Below are positions 1 to 7,974 of a stretch of DNA of 64,000 bases, piece by piece (the first letter of the stretch is position 1; every line of letters starts with the position of its first letter). Below the pieces are notes generated by a model that was not told the origin of the DNA, ran no database searches, and saw nothing but the letters and a program-made list of their open reading frames with translations. This stretch comes from Sphingobacteriaceae bacterium (GTDB lineage: Bacteria; Bacteroidota; Bacteroidia; B-17B0; Aurantibacillaceae). The stretch is from the NCBI GenBank assembly GCA_002319075.1, contig NVQB01000001.1, positions 4,774,001-4,838,000 on the forward strand. The letters run 5' to 3'. Both the position numbers and the translations under genes were made by a program.

Positions 1-36
1 GTATTTTATCTATTCCGGCGCTTTAAATTTATAGCG

Positions 37-1302
37 ATGAAATTTTTGTACCTCTTTTGTCTTTTAACTTTCTTATCAGCTGCACAAAGCATTCAACAAT
101 GCAAACAACGCTTCGATACTTATCTTAATTTTCGTGGATCTTTAACCGGGGAGGTTAAATTTGAATCGGATGCTATTTACCTGCTTAATGCGGGCAAGAA
201 GGAATTCGCTGTTTACGAAAATGAAATAAAAGTGTTGTCAGAATTCCTGCAACACAGTTCTATCAAACAACAAGAGCAGTTATTTCGAGCAAAAGGAATT
301 AAAAGATTGTCAAAACAACAAATCGATAGTTTGACACTAAGTTTAAGAAAGCCGGAACAACCCAATCTTAAAACACCTGAGCAGCCTCTCAAAGGATACA
401 GAATAGCGCTCGATCCTGGACATTTTTCCACGAATATGACCGACGCACAGTCTGAACAAAAATTTCTTTTTTTTGTACCCGATAGTTCACATGGTAGAGA
501 TACCGTCAGAATTTTTGAGAGTCTTCTTACTTTCAACACGGCTCACATTTTAAAAAATTTATTGGAAGCTAAAGGAGCTGAAGTTTTTCTCAGCCGTAAT
601 CAATCTGATTTCACTTCTTTTAACTGCACTTACCCCAACTGGATTAAAAATCACCGTAAACGTCATCTCGACAGTTTAAAACAAAATGGATCCTTGTCTG
701 CTGAAAAACACGCTAAACTTTTAAAATGCAATAATTACACCCTGTTCTGGGATTTTTTCAGGGACTATGACCTGGCTAACCGAGCAAATAAAATTAATGC
801 CTATGCGCCAGATGTTACGATTATTATTCATTACAACGTGGACGAGAAAAACGCGCCCTGGAAACAGCACACTAAAAAGAATTTCTCTATGACCTTTATT
901 GGTGGCGCTTTCACAGATCTGGGCAAAATGGAAAGTAAGGTCAACTTTACACGTTTATTACTAAGCGACCAGTTAAATCGTTCAGAAGATCTTTCCGCAA
1001 AAACGGTTTCTAATTTTAATAAAATCCTTGAGATTCCAATAGCTAAAGCTATGGATGCAGATTACCTGAAAGATAATTGTCTCATAACTGCCAGCCCGGG
1101 TGTGTTTTGTCGTAACCTTGCACTTTGCCGTAAAATTAATTCACCCCTGGTATACGGAGAAAGTTTATACCAGGATAATGAGAAGGAGTCTTCCATGCTT
1201 ATGCGTTCAGATTTGGACATGTACGGCGTAAAGGCAAACGAGCGCTTAAATAAAGTAGCAACAGCCTATTATAATGCGGTCTTCGATTTCCTGAAAAAAT
1301 AA
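37..1302 (+). CDS. N-acetylmuramoyl-L-alanine amidase (Amidase_3 family), exported
   Basis: This is a zinc-dependent amidase expected to cleave the bond between N-acetylmuramic acid and L-alanine of peptidoglycan in the periplasm. A hydrophobic N-terminus (about residues 1-17) looks like a signal peptide. The catalytic domain starts near residue 120 with the DPGH motif (His129), followed by Glu161 in the ES-L-FN segment and His265 in IIIHYN, the usual Amidase_3 zinc ligands. A late Glu in the VYGES segment probably serves as the catalytic base. Residues 20-118 form an unassigned region ahead of the domain. An insertion of about 80 residues between the second and third ligands (about 185-250) is longer than in compact amidases. 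The gene converges on the YceI gene with only 7 bases between stops. The family is clear; the specific physiological role is not. Confidence 0.85.
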   Translation: MKFLYLFCLLTFLSAAQSIQQCKQRFDTYLNFRGSLTGEVKFESDAIYLLNAGKKEFAVYENEIKVLSEFLQHSSIKQQEQLFRAKGIKRLSKQQIDSLTLSLRKPEQPNLKTPEQPLKGYRIALDPGHFSTNMTDAQSEQKFLFFVPDSSHGRDTVRIFESLLTFNTAHILKNLLEAKGAEVFLSRNQSDFTSFNCTYPNWIKNHRKRHLDSLKQNGSLSAEKHAKLLKCNNYTLFWDFFRDYDLANRANKINAYAPDVTIIIHYNVDEKNAPWKQHTKKNFSMTFIGGAFTDLGKMESKVNFTRLLLSDQLNRSEDLSAKTVSNFNKILEIPIAKAMDADYLKDNCLITASPGVFCRNLALCRKINSPLVYGESLYQDNEKESSMLMRSDLDMYGVKANERLNKVATAYYNAVFDFLKK

Positions 1303-1309
1303 CACGCTG

Positions 1310-1852
1310 CTACTTTTTCAATACAGGAACATCCAAATGTATTTCCACCTTATTTCCCATCATCCTGCTCTTTTTGCCTAGGTCATAATCTAAACGATTA
1401 ATCTCGAAGTCGCCACGAAACCAAGCTGTATCTTGATTTGTAATAAATTCAAAAGGAATGGTAACCGGTTTTGTGAGGTCTTTTATAGTCAGATCTCCTT
1501 CTACAATAAAATATTCTCCCACTTTTCTAAAGCTCGTTGAAGCAAAGCTAATTGCGGGAAATTTTTCCACATCAAAAAAATCAGGACTTTTTAAATGGCT
1601 GTCTCTTTTTCTGTTTTTTGTAAAGATACTCGATGAGCTTACACTGGCTTTTATAGTAGAGCGCGAAACTTCGTCGGGATAAAATTCAATGTCACTTTTT
1701 AAATTCGAAAGACTTCCTTTCACATCCTTTCCAAATGGACCATCAATTTTAAAAGTCACCCGGGCACCTCTCAAAGGCTGCCAGTTGGCCTCAATCAAAA
1801 GGCCAGCCGAACAAAGAATACCTATACAAAAAAGCGCTACAATTTTTTTCAT
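1310..1852 (-). CDS. YceI family periplasmic protein (copy 1)
   Basis: YceI proteins have a lipocalin-like barrel fold that binds isoprenoid-type lipids, and several are induced by stress or secreted. The family pattern is visible: a KSPDFFDVEKFP block near the middle, then a GDLTIKDLTKPVTIP strand pair and a C-terminal V-I-L-V-P strand. I start at the Met of MKKIVALF, which opens a good signal peptide. A longer reading with 21 extra residues upstream would bury that signal, so it is less likely. Its paralogue lies at 4838-5440; this copy has no MarR partner. At 180 residues it is a normal family length. The ligand is unknown. Confidence 0.88.
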   Translation of the reverse strand: MKKIVALFCIGILCSAGLLIEANWQPLRGARVTFKIDGPFGKDVKGSLSNLKSDIEFYPDEVSRSTIKASVSSSSIFTKNRKRDSHLKSPDFFDVEKFPAISFASTSFRKVGEYFIVEGDLTIKDLTKPVTIPFEFITNQDTAWFRGDFEINRLDYDLGKKSRMMGNKVEIHLDVPVLKK

Positions 1853-1981
1853 GGCTAAATCTTTATCTAAGATAACGATTCTGCCAGAATAAGGCTGAGC
1901 AAAGCTTATGCACACTCTAAAGTTTGTGAAAACAGATTTAGATCATTTCTGCCTGCGGAAAATAAAATTACCTTTACCCAC

Positions 1982-2191
1982 ATGGAAACAAAAGATAGTA
2001 ATGGCAATATTCTTGCAGATGGAGATTCAGTAACACTTACAAAAGACCTCAAGGTAAAAGGATCTTCCATCGTTTTAAAAAGAGGCAAAACGGTTAAGAA
2101 TATTAAGCTTACGGAAGATCCGGCAGAAGTAGATTGTCGTGTTGACGGAAGCAGTATAGTTTTAAGAACAGAGTTTTTGAAAAAAATTTAA
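1982..2191 (+). CDS. PhnA-domain protein (YjdM C-terminal domain only)
   Basis: This small 69-residue protein matches the C-terminal SH3-like domain of the PhnA/YjdM family: [14 protein letters not shown], then KDLKVKG, VLKRGTVVKNI-like and a final VLRTEFLKK-type strand. E. coli YjdM is about 111 residues and carries an N-terminal zinc ribbon; that ribbon is absent here and no cysteine cluster lies upstream in frame. Despite the historical name, the family is not a proven phosphonate hydrolase and its function is uncertain. A TACCTTTA sequence a few bases upstream resembles the phylum's -7 box. It lies 15 bases ahead of the cyanophycinase gene, so the two are probably co-transcribed. Confidence 0.8.
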   Translation: METKDSNGNILADGDSVTLTKDLKVKGSSIVLKRGKTVKNIKLTEDPAEVDCRVDGSSIVLRTEFLKKI

Positions 2192-2206
2192 ACATCCATT
2201 TAGTAT

Positions 2207-3058
2207 ATGGCACCAAAAGGAAAGCTTCTGATTATTGGGGGACATGAGGAAAAAGGGGACGAAGAAGAAAGCTTAAACGTTGTAAAACGCGTAAAAGGCT
2301 ATGAACCTTTTGAAATACTTGGCTCTCTTATTAATAAAACCGCCGGGTCAGAGACGATAATCGAAATTATCACATCTGCTTCCTCCGTTCCTGAGGAGAT
2401 AGAAGAGTGGTACCTTGAAGCTTACAAGCGAGAAGGCTTTCATAAAATTGGCTTCTTACATATGGATAAGTGGACAAGGGATGAGGAAACGGTCTACCTC
2501 GAACGCATTAAAAAAGCACACGCCGTTTTTTTTACCGGGGGCGATCAGGTAAAACTGGTTAAAACTATAAAAGGAAGCGAAATTCTTAAAGCTGTTATAA
2601 AAAAATACCAGGAAGACGAACAATTTATACTTGCGGGTACCAGCGCCGGAGCCATGTCTCTCTCTGACATTATTATTGAAGATGGTTTGATCGGTGAAGT
2701 TCTTTTTAAAGACGATTTGCAGATAGGAAAAGGATTTGGTTTGATTAGTAATATGATTGTAGACACACATTTTATTCAGCGCGGCCGCTTTGCAAGATTA
2801 GCGCAGGCAGTGATACAAAATCCTTCCTGTCTGGGGATTGGTCTGAGTGAAAATACATCGTTGCTAATTAGTGGTGAGAATGAAGCAGAATGCAAAGGTT
2901 CGGGTATGGTTATTATTATAGATGCCAGTAAAATGGGGCAGAATAATGGTAACGATGCCAACGAGAATACGGCAATAGTGGCTGAAAATCTCACCGTGCA
3001 TATCCTTGCAGATAGTTGCAAGTTCTTTTTAAAAGATAAAAAATTTGTTATGGCCTAA
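2207..3058 (+). CDS. cphB: Cyanophycinase (peptidase family S51)
   Basis: Cyanophycinase is an intracellular serine-type exopeptidase that releases beta-Asp-Arg dipeptides from cyanophycin. The sequence shows the S51 nucleophile elbow GTSAGAM (Ser146), the FFTGGDQ loop (about residues 108-114), the DTHFIQRGR segment (His188) and the ENT motif with Glu215, together the expected catalytic set. No signal peptide is present, so it acts in the cytoplasm. At 283 residues it has the usual family length. In many bacteria it sits next to cyanophycin synthetase (cphA), but none is present here: the upstream neighbour is the PhnA-domain gene and the downstream one a convergent T9SS cargo gene. The enzyme family is firm; whether cyanophycin is the real substrate in this organism is inferred. 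Confidence 0.88.
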   Translation: MAPKGKLLIIGGHEEKGDEEESLNVVKRVKGYEPFEILGSLINKTAGSETIIEIITSASSVPEEIEEWYLEAYKREGFHKIGFLHMDKWTRDEETVYLERIKKAHAVFFTGGDQVKLVKTIKGSEILKAVIKKYQEDEQFILAGTSAGAMSLSDIIIEDGLIGEVLFKDDLQIGKGFGLISNMIVDTHFIQRGRFARLAQAVIQNPSCLGIGLSENTSLLISGENEAECKGSGMVIIIDASKMGQNNGNDANENTAIVAENLTVHILADSCKFFLKDKKFVMA

Positions 3059-3065
3059 TACTACT

Positions 3066-4046
3066 TTAGCCCTTTAGAATTTTTTGTTGTCTCTGAACTT
3101 TGTCTTTCTCCAGAATTCTAATCACGTATATACCATTTGGAACGTCGTCAATGGCTATAGCAGTGAGTTCTTCAGAGATTTTACTACTATAAATTAATTG
3201 ACCCAAAGCATTGTAGATCTCCACTCTTGTATTTTGGGTAACATCGCCCAAATGAATTGTAAAGGCTCCGTTATTTGGATTAGGAAACACAGAGAAAATT
3301 GATTCTCCCGTTTCCTCTAATGGGAAAGAATTACTTTTTTTACTTACCGAATTTGCCAGGTATTCTGTATAACACAAATCAACATGTTGTGTGAATTCTA
3401 CGGTACTTTTACATCCAGCAGTATTAATACCGGTAACTTTGTAGGTTTGCGTCTCAATAGGGGTAATAGTCATTTGCGAAGCAATCGGACCAAACTCCCA
3501 TTCATAATAAGTGGTACCGCTTACAGTAAGCGTTGCTGTTTCATTAGCACATACACTGGTTGCATTACTTGTAACTGTTAAACTTGGACTGGGATAAACC
3601 ATCACCACCTCCATAGATGTAATTTCGCTGCGAACCCCATTATTTTCTGCTACAGCATAGTAAGTATAATAACCGGTACTGAGAATGGGAGTTATAAAAA
3701 TCGGGCCTGTTGCTACAGGAGTGCCAAGCGGCGGTGGAACGGTGTACCAGTATATAGAATGCCCGCTGGTTGCCGTTAAACGTGTGCTGTGACCTGTACA
3801 AATTTCTAGGTCACTCGCATGGCTGGTTAGTATAGGAGCCGCGGGTTGTGCAAAAGAATTGTAAGTTGATAGGTTTAATCTCTCCAGGTCCGATAAATAA
3901 GAATACTCACCTCTCTCAAAAAATAATCCCGATGAATAGTCTAACGACAATAGGTTTTCATGTACAGAAGTGTGCGTTGCGGGAAATATCTGGGCACTGA
4001 TTGACAGGCTATAAAAAACAAGCAGTATTGAAATTTTGCTTTTCAT
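3066..4046 (-). CDS. T9SS type A sorting domain protein with Ig-like repeats
   Basis: A secreted surface protein of unknown function. I start at MKSKISILLVF, which gives a signal peptide ending ...SISAQ; a further 10 residues upstream are possible but would spoil it. The middle holds two Ig/PKD-like repeats, each opening with a Cys-containing C-x-G/N-x-(S/T)-x-x-L-T-T block and a conserved Trp (about residues 70-225). The last 75 or so residues form a T9SS type A sorting tail: FPNPNNGAFTI, then V-I-YNALGQ-I and a terminal V-R-KI strand. The same repeat type occurs four times in the large cargo protein at 53222-55465. The gene converges on the cyanophycinase gene with 7 bases between stops. 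Confidence 0.85.
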   Translation of the reverse strand: MKSKISILLVFYSLSISAQIFPATHTSVHENLLSLDYSSGLFFERGEYSYLSDLERLNLSTYNSFAQPAAPILTSHASDLEICTGHSTRLTATSGHSIYWYTVPPPLGTPVATGPIFITPILSTGYYTYYAVAENNGVRSEITSMEVVMVYPSPSLTVTSNATSVCANETATLTVSGTTYYEWEFGPIASQMTITPIETQTYKVTGINTAGCKSTVEFTQHVDLCYTEYLANSVSKKSNSFPLEETGESIFSVFPNPNNGAFTIHLGDVTQNTRVEIYNALGQLIYSSKISEELTAIAIDDVPNGIYVIRILEKDKVQRQQKILKG

Positions 4047-4234
4047 AAATTGGGTCCTTATGAATACAACAGGCATTCTTTATTCAAATGCCGCGTTGTT
4101 TTGTCTATTTTTTTAATGTGTTTAAGAGTAAAACAATCTGTATGGTGTGTCGCCAAACAGTTTGTGCCTGGCTAAAAGTACTTAAAAAAAATAAAATGCC
4201 AAACAAATTTTTCGCTGAAAATTAGATAAAGGTT

Positions 4235-4263
4235 GAAAACCACCCTATGAAAAGGGGGTTTTA
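4235..4263 (-). terminator. Possible terminator downstream of the MarR gene
   Basis: The bases fold into AAAACC + CCC paired with GGG + GGTTTT, with one bulged A and a loop of about 8 bases. On the minus strand it lies about 45 bases past the MarR stop codon and ends in a run of four T. The tail is short, so termination may be partial. Confidence 0.4.
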
Positions 4264-4306
4264 CCGGAATAAGATGAGAAAATGTGGTTTTATGAAGGAT
4301 TTAAAA

Positions 4307-4765
4307 TCATTGTCCTTTGCCGCGAAGCTCATCCAGCAAGGTATTAAGCTGTAGCACCTGGTCAGGGTTCAGGCTTTTAAAAATATCTTTCGTCGATTCG
4401 TCAATGTAATCAAGCTCTTTCAGCAACTTAAGTCCCGAATCAGAAATAAGTAAATTCACACTTCTACGATCACTCGGGCATTCATTACGTATCACGTATT
4501 CTTTTGCTACAAGCTTGTCTACAATACGTGAAGCATCGCTCATACGGTCAAGCATACGTTCTTTCACAAGTTTTAAATGACAGGGAGTAGGGTGCTGGCC
4601 TCTTAAAATGCGAAGAACATTGTATTGTTGAACGGTAAGGTCCAGATTCTTGAAAAATTCACTGTAATGATTGTTCAGCCAATTAGTCGTGTAAAACAGG
4701 TTCACAGCCAGTTTTTGATATTCTGTCTTGAACGATTTTTGTTGTATTTCATCTTCGAGCTTCAT
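4307..4765 (-). CDS. MarR family transcriptional regulator
   Basis: A winged-helix repressor of the MarR/SlyA type, expected to bind DNA as a dimer and release it on ligand binding or oxidation. The recognition region (about residues 61-92), the wing motif DRRSVNL at 99-105 and the following S-x-G-LK-L helix are typical, as is the 152-residue length. It lies directly downstream of the second yceI gene on the same strand, separated by a strong terminator hairpin, so it is likely expressed by read-through or from a weak promoter of its own. Two tandem 12-base palindromes in the yceI promoter region are its most plausible operator. One Cys in the linker (Cys62) could be redox-relevant, but this is speculative. 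Confidence 0.88.
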   Translation of the reverse strand: MKLEDEIQQKSFKTEYQKLAVNLFYTTNWLNNHYSEFFKNLDLTVQQYNVLRILRGQHPTPCHLKLVKERMLDRMSDASRIVDKLVAKEYVIRNECPSDRRSVNLLISDSGLKLLKELDYIDESTKDIFKSLNPDQVLQLNTLLDELRGKGQ

Positions 4766-4783
4766 GGCGCTAAATCAGACTTT

Positions 4784-4822
4784 AAAAAAAAAGGACACAA
4801 GGCGTCTGAATCCCTGTGTCCT
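4784..4822 (-). terminator. Rho-independent terminator between yceI and marR
   Basis: On the minus strand AGGACACAGGG pairs with CCTTGTGTCCT (11 pairs, one G-U) around a 9-base loop and is followed by eight T residues. It lies 15 bases past the yceI stop and 18 bases before the marR start, so it separates a highly expressed yceI from marR. Confidence 0.85.
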
Positions 4823-4837
4823 CACCAATAAGAACTA

Positions 4838-5440
4838 TTATTTTTCTTTGTTTAACTCAATGTTCAGGTTAATTTGAACCTCTTCACTTACAGCAACACC
4901 ACCAGCTTCTAAAGCAGCATTCCAAGCTAAACCGAAATCTTTACGGTTGATAACACCTGTAACTTTGAAACCATTTTTAATGTTTCCGTATGGATCTTTT
5001 ACTGTTTTTGCAGCACCAATCGCGTTTAATTTTACTCTTTTAGTAACACCATGCATAGTTAAATCACCTTCTAAAATATAAGCTGTTTTACCACCTTTTG
5101 GATCTGGTTTCATGCTAACACTTTTAAAAGTAATAGAAGGAAATTTTTCAACGTCAAAAAAGTCAGCACTTTTTAAGTGACCGTCACGCTTAGGATCTTC
5201 TGTATTGATAGAAGCTGGATCAGCAGTAAATTCAATTTTAGCATCTGTAAAATCCATTTCACTTTTTGAACTTGCAGTTCCGTCAAATACTTTAAATTTT
5301 CCTTCTGTTTCGCTAACCATCATGTGGGTTACAGAGAATCCAAGTTTTGAATGGGAAGCATCTACTTTCCAGTTAACTTGTGCAAATGTTGCAGACATCA
5401 TTAATAACGACGCAGCTGCAGTTGTAAATACTTTTTTCAT
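4838..5440 (-). CDS. YceI family periplasmic protein (copy 2)
   Basis: A second YceI protein with a clear signal peptide ending in SATFAQ (residues 1-20). The mature protein shows the family's DxxHSKLGFSVTHMM opening, the DGHLKSADFFDVEKFP block, the LEGDLTMHGVTKRVKL strands and a NRKDFGL motif near the C-terminus. At 200 residues it is closer to the typical E. coli YceI form than copy 1. The likely role is binding of a polyprenyl-type lipid in the periplasm, with no enzyme activity known for the family. It is followed by a terminator and then a marR gene; its promoter overlaps tandem palindromes, which suggests repression by that regulator. It is probably inducible, but the signal is unknown. 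Confidence 0.9.
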   Translation of the reverse strand: MKKVFTTAAASLLMMSATFAQVNWKVDASHSKLGFSVTHMMVSETEGKFKVFDGTASSKSEMDFTDAKIEFTADPASINTEDPKRDGHLKSADFFDVEKFPSITFKSVSMKPDPKGGKTAYILEGDLTMHGVTKRVKLNAIGAAKTVKDPYGNIKNGFKVTGVINRKDFGLAWNAALEAGGVAVSEEVQINLNIELNKEK

Positions 5441-5465
5441 TTTTGTTTGTTTTATAATTATAGGG

Positions 5466-5473
5466 CAAATGTA
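5466..5473 (-). promoter_or_regulatory. -7 promoter box of the second yceI gene
   Basis: On the minus strand the box reads TACATTTG, matching the Bacteroidota consensus TAnnTTTG. It would place the transcript start about 20 bases ahead of the yceI ATG. The -33 element is not clear and coincides with the palindromes listed next. Confidence 0.6.
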
Positions 5474-5502
5474 TGTTATAACATCTAATGTTTAAACATC
5501 TA
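5473..5502 (-). promoter_or_regulatory. Tandem palindromes, putative MarR operator
   Basis: Two perfect 12-base palindromes, ATGTTATAACAT (5473-5484) and ATGTTTAAACAT (5488-5499), lie 15 bases apart centre to centre. Read on the minus strand they form two tandem 15-base direct repeats, TAGATGTTTAAACAT and TAGATGTTATAACAT. They overlap the upstream half of the yceI promoter, exactly where a repressor would block RNA polymerase. The downstream marR gene is the obvious candidate regulator. This assignment is inferred from position and symmetry. Confidence 0.55.
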
Positions 5503-5556
5503 ATTGTTAAATTTTTGTAAGCGAAATGTTATTGTAATGATTTTTAGTCGGTTACT

Positions 5557-6228
5557 TTAGCTTAAAGAAAATAACTTTTGCTCACCTGAACCGAGATCGT
5601 TAAGCTCGTAACTGTCAACACGAATTCTTTTTAATTCGGTTACAGTAAATCCGAGGGTCTTGCACATACGCCGTATTTGTCTGTTCTTGCCTTCTTTTAA
5701 AATGATCTTAATTTGATTGTCATCCATTCGCACACAATAACAGGGTGCGGTAAGGTAATCTCCTAATTGAACGCCGTTTTGAAAACTGGTAAAAAAATCT
5801 TCCGTAGGTGTTCTATTTAAACGCACCAAATATTCTTTTTCTTTTTCAAATTTCGGATTACACATCTTTTCTACCCATTTTCCATCATTGCTTAAAAGCA
5901 TCAGGCCTTCCGATTGTTTGTCGAGTCGCCCCGCTATTGCCAGATCAGGATTATTGGGAAAGAAAGTGGAGAGATTTTCTGAGATGTTTTTGTTTAAAGT
6001 GCTTTCATATCCGGTTGGTTTATGAAATTTTAAATACACAAACTCCTTTTTCAAACGCTCAATTTTTCCATTCACTTTTATTTCAGAATGATCTTCGAGA
6101 AAAACGTTTTCGAAAATTTGCAGAGAATCAATTTCTACCAGGCCTTTTTCAATAAGTTCTGCGGCTGCCTTATTACTGAGCATTAAGGTATGCACTAAAA
6201 AATATTTTATTCTTCGGTAAAAACTCAT
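5557..6228 (-). CDS. rRNA pseudouridine synthase, RsuA/RluB/E/F family (RluF-like)
   Basis: This enzyme isomerises uridine to pseudouridine in rRNA. An N-terminal S4 RNA-binding domain spans about residues 1-55 (LSNKAAAELIEKGLVEID...VNG), followed by the catalytic domain with the family motif GRLDKQSEGLMLLSNDG, whose Asp103 is the expected catalytic residue. The C-terminal EGKNRQIRRMCKTLGF motif is also characteristic. I favour an RluF-like enzyme because of the S4 domain and the spacing, but the target position cannot be read from sequence. The 223-residue length is normal. It stands alone on the minus strand, divergent from the ABC ATPase gene. Confidence 0.87.
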   Translation of the reverse strand: MSFYRRIKYFLVHTLMLSNKAAAELIEKGLVEIDSLQIFENVFLEDHSEIKVNGKIERLKKEFVYLKFHKPTGYESTLNKNISENLSTFFPNNPDLAIAGRLDKQSEGLMLLSNDGKWVEKMCNPKFEKEKEYLVRLNRTPTEDFFTSFQNGVQLGDYLTAPCYCVRMDDNQIKIILKEGKNRQIRRMCKTLGFTVTELKRIRVDSYELNDLGSGEQKLFSLS

Positions 6229-6393
6229 TTTAAAAGTTTAAAGTTAAATGTTATTATTAAACGCCGTAATCTTAAATCCATCAAGGTTTTAATCGAACCA
6301 TCTTTTTCTGCAAAGCCTGAAGCATTAAACAAAATATCCGAAATTGTTACGAGTGGTTTTTTAATCATGTTGTAAAGGCCTAATTTTACAGCA

Positions 6394-7125
6394 GTGGAAG
6401 AACTCATTTCAATAAGAAGTTTAAAAAAGACTTATAAAATAGGCGACGAGATCATAGAAGCGCTTAAAGATGTGTCGCTAAGTATTTATAAAAATGAGTA
6501 TGTAGCACTCATGGGTCCTTCCGGCAGCGGCAAGTCTACCCTGATGAATACCCTTGGTTGTCTCGATAGTCCTACTTCTGGTCAATACATTTTAAATGGT
6601 CTTTCGGTAGCGCAAATGACGGACAATGAATTGGCAGAAGTGCGCAACAAAGAAATAGGTTTTGTTTTCCAGACTTTTAATTTGTTGCCCCGGGCTACAA
6701 CACTGGATAATGTTGCTCTGCCGTTGGTTTATGCCGGTTTCAGCAAAGCAGACCGGGAAAAACGCGCAAAAGAAGTTTTAGAAAGTGTTGGCTTGGGTAA
6801 TCGCATGAATCATAAGCCAAATGAATTAAGCGGTGGACAACGCCAGCGTGTGGCCATTGCCCGAGCACTGGTTAACAATCCCGCCATCATTCTTGCCGAT
6901 GAGCCAACCGGAAATCTCGATAGTAAAACTTCTGTCGAAATTATGGGGCTTTTTGAAGAGATACACAAAAAAGGAAATACAATCATTCTTGTTACTCATG
7001 AGGAAGACATAGCTCTTCATGCCCACCGCATAGTACGTTTAAAAGATGGGCTTGTAGAAAGCGATTCTTTGAATACAAAAATCACCACCTACAAAAACCG
7101 CATGGAAGAAATGGATAAAAACTGA
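6394..7125 (+). CDS. ABC transporter ATP-binding protein (LolD/MacB type)
   Basis: This is the ATPase subunit of a MacB/LolD-type ABC transporter, a class that powers FtsX-like permeases moving lipoproteins, peptides or drugs. It has a Walker [10 protein letters not shown] (41-49), a Q-loop at VFQTFNLLP, an LSGGQRQR signature (145-152), a Walker [13 protein letters not shown] (165-176) and the switch His202. The translation starts at GTG; no upstream ATG is in frame. No permease gene is adjacent: the neighbours are a divergent pseudouridine synthase and a barrel-like protein. The partner must be elsewhere. A weak stem-loop follows the gene. Confidence 0.88.
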   Translation: MEELISIRSLKKTYKIGDEIIEALKDVSLSIYKNEYVALMGPSGSGKSTLMNTLGCLDSPTSGQYILNGLSVAQMTDNELAEVRNKEIGFVFQTFNLLPRATTLDNVALPLVYAGFSKADREKRAKEVLESVGLGNRMNHKPNELSGGQRQRVAIARALVNNPAIILADEPTGNLDSKTSVEIMGLFEEIHKKGNTIILVTHEEDIALHAHRIVRLKDGLVESDSLNTKITTYKNRMEEMDKN

Positions 7126-7151
7126 TTGTTTTTGTCATTTCCATTTTTTGC

Positions 7152-7206
7152 CCGATTTTAACCAGATAAACAGATTTTAAGCAATTTGGGTTAATCGGTT
7201 TTTTAA
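7152..7206 (+). terminator. Possible terminator after the ABC ATPase gene
   Basis: CCGATT-(TT)-AACC can pair with GGTTAATCGG across a long 25-base loop and is followed by six T residues. The T run is good but the loop is long and the stem is bulged. Confidence 0.3.
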
Positions 7207-7236
7207 TCCCATAATATCACTTAATTTTAAGGCCTT

Positions 7237-7968
7237 ATGAGATTCCTGATTCCGCTCTTATTTTTATCTTTTTTCCTGCAGGGGCAAAAGGATTCTGCAA
7301 TAACTGTTCCTTTAGTTGGAGTTAATTTTGGAGGACAAATCCCTTATGGAGATTTAGCCAATCGTTTTGGTTTAAATTTAAGGGCCGGTGGTTCTTTCCT
7401 GATCAAAACAAAAAAGAACTGGATCTATGGCCTTGATGCATTTTACATATTTGGAAGAAATGTAAAAGAAGATGTTCTTGTAAATCTTAAAACCCCCGAA
7501 GGCTATGTTACCGACAATGAGGGCTATCCTGCAGATCTGCGGATAACAGAGCGTGGCATCGGAGTTCATGCACACTTCGGACGCATCTTTAATATTGATA
7601 AGAGCTTCCCCAATTCGGGTATTATGGTAACCGTTGGCATAGGCTATTTGCAACACAAGGTTAATCTTTACGACGCACAAAATCGTGTAGCGGCTATATA
7701 TAAAGATCTTAAAAAAGGCTACGACCGTTTTAGTGGAGGGCCCTCCATAAGTCAGTTCATTGGCTATTTGCATCTCAGTGAGAATAGGCTTTTAAACTTT
7801 TACCTCGGTTTTGAATCATACCAAACCTTCGCGAAAAGTTTCAGAAAATTAAACTACACCACGGGACTACCTGATACAAAACAACGCTTCGACGGACTTT
7901 TAGGCTTCAGGGCAGGTTGGATTCTTCCACTTTACAAAAAGAAACCTAACGAATTTTATTATAATTAA
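7237..7968 (+). CDS. Putative outer-membrane beta-barrel protein
   Basis: I do not recognise a named family. A signal peptide is visible (MRFLIPLLFLSFFLQGQ). The rest alternates polar and aromatic or hydrophobic residues in strand-length stretches (for example NWIYGLDAFYIFGRN, GIMVTVGIGYL, RLLNFYLGFES) and ends with a strand-like LGFRAGWILPLY near the C-terminus, as in small outer-membrane barrels. It lies 6 bases ahead of the Kdo transferase gene, so the two are co-transcribed and a role in outer-membrane or LPS biology is plausible. No catalytic motif is visible. The barrel assignment is inferred. Confidence 0.65.
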   Translation: MRFLIPLLFLSFFLQGQKDSAITVPLVGVNFGGQIPYGDLANRFGLNLRAGGSFLIKTKKNWIYGLDAFYIFGRNVKEDVLVNLKTPEGYVTDNEGYPADLRITERGIGVHAHFGRIFNIDKSFPNSGIMVTVGIGYLQHKVNLYDAQNRVAAIYKDLKKGYDRFSGGPSISQFIGYLHLSENRLLNFYLGFESYQTFAKSFRKLNYTTGLPDTKQRFDGLLGFRAGWILPLYKKKPNEFYYN

Positions 7969-7974
7969 TTCTGA

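Noticed and set aside
6225-6407. 60-codon frame overlapping the pseudouridine synthase start by ATGA (minus)
   Set aside because: The overlap geometry is attractive, but the peptide ends in low-complexity sequence from an AT-rich spacer and overlaps the opposite-strand ABC ATPase start. Not supported as a gene.
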